Below, one piece after another: positions 5,784 to 6,457 of a DNA stretch of 6,457 bases. Position numbers and translations under genes: made by a program. The notes below the pieces were generated by a model. It worked only from the letters and a program-made list of their open reading frames with translations. It was not told the DNA's origin and ran no database searches. The stretch comes from JAKFWI01 sp050246435. GTDB taxonomy: Bacteria > Pseudomonadota > Alphaproteobacteria > Caulobacterales > Aquidulcibacteraceae. Position 1 is the stretch's first letter; each line of letters opens with the position of its first letter. Location of the stretch: contig JBFWWB010000139.1 in the NCBI GenBank assembly GCA_050246435.1, positions 1 to 6,457 of the forward strand, read 5' to 3'.

Positions 5784-5811
5784 ATTTCCGCATCGCCAAG
5801 GCCCAAGCCCA

Positions 5812-6457
5812 ATGACAGACACCGCAGTCCTGGAAGGACAAGCCCAAGAAGGGCGCAGCCAGCTCACGCTCCAGGAACTGAAACGCAAAGCTCCAGCCGA
5901 TCTGCTCGCCCTTGCCGAAGAGCTTGAGGTTGAGAACGCGAACTCGCTGCGCACGCAGGACATGATGTTCGCGATCCTGAAGCAGATGGCCGAGCGCGGC
6001 GTGGAAATCGGCGGCGCTGGCGTGATCGAAATCCTGCCGGACGGCTTCGGCTTCCTGCGGAGCCCGCAATCGAATTATCTGGCCGGCCCGGATGACATCT
6101 ATGTAAGCCCGAACCAAATCCGCCGCTTCGGCCTGCGCAATGGCGATACGGTGGAAGGCCAGATCCGTGCGCCGAAGGATGGCGAGCGCTATTTCGCTCT
6201 TATCAAAGTCACCGCGATCAATTTCGAGGACCCTGAGAGGGTCCGCCATAAAGTGCATTTCGACAATCTGACGCCGCTCTATCCCGACGAGCGGCTGCAG
6301 ATGGAGCTGGCCGATCCCACAGTGAAGGACCGCACCGGGCGTGTGATCGACATCGTGGCGCCGATCGGCAAGGGCCAGCGTTCGCTGATCGTGGCGCCGC
6401 CGCGCACGGGCAAAACCGTGATCTTGCAGAACATCGCCAAGTCGATCGAGGCGAACC
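5812..6457 (+). CDS. rho: Transcription termination factor Rho, 3' half cut off by the window edge
   Basis: Rho is a hexameric RNA-dependent ATPase/translocase that ends transcription at C-rich, untranslated RNA. 215 codons are visible, about half of the usual 420 or so residues. The N-terminal helical domain includes TLQELKRKAPADLLALAEEL at 19-38. The cold-shock-like RNA-binding fold has DGFGFLRSP at 77-85 (RNP1-like) and DDIYVSPNQIRRFGLRNGD at 94-112. The ATPase domain begins near PIGKGQRSLIVAPPRTGKT, with the P-loop APPRTGKT at 195-202 (K201, T202). The catalytic glutamate, Q-loop and R-loop lie beyond the window. No large N-terminal insertion is present. The ATG at 5812 fits the family N-terminus. 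In many Alphaproteobacteria rho is followed by mnmE-gidA-rsmG-parAB near the origin, which would be the expected continuation. Confidence 0.97.
   Translation, partial: MTDTAVLEGQAQEGRSQLTLQELKRKAPADLLALAEELEVENANSLRTQDMMFAILKQMAERGVEIGGAGVIEILPDGFGFLRSPQSNYLAGPDDIYVSPNQIRRFGLRNGDTVEGQIRAPKDGERYFALIKVTAINFEDPERVRHKVHFDNLTPLYPDERLQMELADPTVKDRTGRVIDIVAPIGKGQRSLIVAPPRTGKTVILQNIAKSIEAN

Larger units (their letters stand above)
5610..5811 (+). promoter_or_regulatory. rho leader and presumed promoter region
   Basis: These 202 nt separate hemJ from rho and hold no established gene. TTGACG at 5627-5632 resembles a -35 element, but no good -10 follows at a normal distance (GATATG at 5643-5648 is only 10 nt away), so the promoter call is weak. 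Two overlapping hairpins lie at 5612-5637 and a possible short ORF at 5646-5783. The end is C-rich and G-poor (about 25 C to 10 G in 5766-5825 by hand count), the composition preferred by Rho. Rho in E. coli limits its own synthesis by termination in its leader; the same could apply here. The rho start has only a weak AAGG at 5798-5801. Confidence 0.4.

Noticed and set aside
5545..6258. 237-codon minus-strand frame antisense to the hemJ end, rho leader and rho
   Set aside because: It lies across the rho coding region, whose motifs are clear; its sequence shows no recognisable domain and is explained by GC-rich codon bias.
1..6457. CRISPR arrays, insertion sequences, tRNA or rRNA genes, phage genes
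   Set aside because: No regularly spaced repeats, transposase motifs, terminal inverted repeats or RNA-gene sequences were seen; the window is almost fully occupied by conserved housekeeping genes.

Overview
The window is GC-rich (roughly 63-65% by eye) and densely coded. It holds a gene order typical of Alphaproteobacteria: coaE-aroE-maf-PPSR reading left on the minus strand, and hemE-hemH-hemJ-rho reading right on the plus strand. The two blocks diverge from a 313-base gap at 2808-3120. Short coupled junctions, high GC and this arrangement point to an alphaproteobacterium, possibly near Caulobacterales/Hyphomonadaceae; the order placement is inference only. All eight genes have clear family motifs and no frameshift was seen. 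coaE (left edge) and rho (right edge) are cut by the window.

Left block, read right to left: PPSR (dikinase/PEP-synthase regulator), maf (nucleotide pyrophosphatase, YceF-like), aroE (shikimate dehydrogenase) and coaE (dephospho-CoA kinase). PPSR-maf is separated by 5 nt, maf-aroE shares one base (TAATG) and aroE-coaE overlaps as ATGA, so this looks like one transcription unit of unrelated housekeeping functions. Right block: hemE, hemH and hemJ carry out three of the last four steps to protoheme (the coproporphyrinogen oxidase step is missing here). hemE-hemH is 3 nt apart and hemH-hemJ overlaps as ATGA. rho follows after a 202-nt leader-like gap that holds alternative hairpins, a possible 45-codon upstream ORF and a C-rich stretch.

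The most interesting part is the 2808-3120 gap. In Caulobacter crescentus the chromosomal origin lies between hemE and the PPSR homologue (RP001), and hemE-linked origins are known or predicted in other Alphaproteobacteria. This gap has the same flanking genes, an 8/9 match to the DnaA box consensus, several weaker matches, a 13-bp direct repeat carrying one of those weaker boxes, and a 27-nt tract of about 74% A+T just before hemE. It is a good candidate oriC, though the box cluster is modest and no full CtrA site (TTAA-N7-TTAA) was found. I did not find a wholly new multi-gene system; the window is mainly a conserved origin-proximal core region with some regulatory and cofactor details worth checking.
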